From: Balneicella halophila
Lineage (GTDB): Bacteria; Bacteroidota; Bacteroidia; Bacteroidales; Balneicellaceae
Direction: 5' to 3'
NCBI RefSeq assembly: GCF_003096835.1
Contig: NZ_QENZ01000005.1
Coordinates: 314,669-378,668 of the forward strand
DNA: 64,000 nucleotides
The notes beneath the pieces were generated by a model. It was not told where the DNA came from. It made no database searches and saw nothing but the letters and a program-made list of their open reading frames with translations. Position 1 is the stretch's first letter. Each line of letters begins with the position of its first letter. Shown here one piece after another: positions 63,695 through 64,000 of this stretch. The position numbers and the translations under genes were made by a program.

Positions 63695-64000
63695 ATGACA
63701 CAATACAACCATACAATAGGATGTCCCAAATGTAGTTCAACCCAATTAGCTACAAACAAGAAAGGTTTTAGTGGGAAAAAAGCAGTAGCTGGAGCAGTGC
63801 TAACTGGAGGAATTGGTCTATTAGCTGGAACAATTGGTGGTAATAAAATCAAAATCACTTGTTTGTCGTGCGGGAATCAATTTAAGCCAGGAGAAGGAAA
63901 AAAAATACTAAGTACCGAAAAACTAATCGTCAAAAAGAAAACTCCTGTTTCTTTAGTATCAAACAGTGAATATAATAGAATAAAATGTTCAAGTTGTATG
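63695..64000 (+). CDS. Zinc-ribbon / glycine-zipper small protein, partial at window end
   Basis: 102 codons are visible and the frame is still open. The N-terminus is GCPKCSS (first CxxC), followed by a basic turn and a hydrophobic glycine-rich segment (KAVAGAVLTGGIGLLAGTIGG, in pieces) resembling a glycine zipper membrane segment. A second CxxC (CLSCGNQF) completes a zinc ribbon, and a third (CSSC) begins at the very end. So cysteine pairs flank a likely membrane hairpin. No family could be named from this part. It follows the palindrome cluster by 41 bases. Confidence 0.6.
   Translation, partial: MTQYNHTIGCPKCSSTQLATNKKGFSGKKAVAGAVLTGGIGLLAGTIGGNKIKITCLSCGNQFKPGEGKKILSTEKLIVKKKTPVSLVSNSEYNRIKCSSCM

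Noticed and set aside
55200-64000. Insertion sequence or integrative element machinery
   Set aside because: No transposase, tyrosine or serine recombinase, relaxase or integrase gene was found in the window. The integron idea rests only on the palindromes.

Overview
The window comes from a low-GC Bacteroidota chromosome, probably Bacteroidales or a close relative. The evidence is a short primary sigma factor of about 286 residues, several TAnnTTTG -7 promoter motifs, family-restricted genes (DUF2723, DUF3078, DUF5683, OstA-like, Wzi-like), a bifunctional RelA/SpoT protein, and the parAB / mltD and guaB / parvulin / surA / ostA neighbourhoods. About 54 kb is ordinary core chromosome. The last 9 kb is an accessory island.

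Layout. 1-3.0 kb: surface polysaccharide genes (partial GT4 glycosyltransferase, LPS-core-type kinase, Wzi-like outer-membrane protein). 3.0-9.2 kb: a packed minus-strand group (Nudix hydrolase, small membrane protein, free-Met-sulfoxide reductase, MltD, DUF5683, ParB, ParA, heptose-7-P kinase). 9.3-16.7 kb: DUF3078, rplT-rpmI-infC-thrS and a large DUF2723 membrane protein; infC has no normal start codon and appears to begin at AUA. 16.8-24.8 kb: GH3/serine-hydrolase fusion, amidase, superoxide dismutase, rpoD, HtrA and DapF. 24.9-30 kb: OmpA-like protein, an outer-membrane protein gene that has lost its signal-peptide codons, initiator tRNA, a degenerate M23 protein, dxr and rseP. 30-37 kb: pncB, purA, fur, rsh, an SDR and a thioesterase. 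37-40.1 kb: a decayed stretch holding a multicopper oxidase/beta-barrel gene broken by one stop and two frameshifts, with a truncated SDR fused in front of it. 40.4-54.7 kb: nitroreductase, an OstA-SurA-parvulin-parvulin-GuaB envelope operon, RecQ, a PD40/OmpA protein, LpxK, SppA and FolK.

The island (about 55.0 kb to the end) is built from two-gene modules: VIT transporter + TSUP permease; AraC-type regulator + RibD/DHFR-like reductase; SPPY-class DNA methyltransferase + PmeII-like restriction endonuclease; catalytically dead long-type prokaryotic Argonaute + SIR2 effector; and then a zinc-ribbon protein cut by the window end. The modules are separated by related imperfect palindromes (CCAACAA..TATA arm, ATA..AGACCGTTG arm) whose layout resembles integron attC sites. 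No integrase lies in the window. The Argonaute/SIR2 pair is also bracketed by two hairpins that share the same internal mismatch pattern. The Argonaute/SIR2 pair and the restriction-modification pair are both anti-invader systems, so this is probably a defence-bearing cassette array. That view is an inference from sequence layout.
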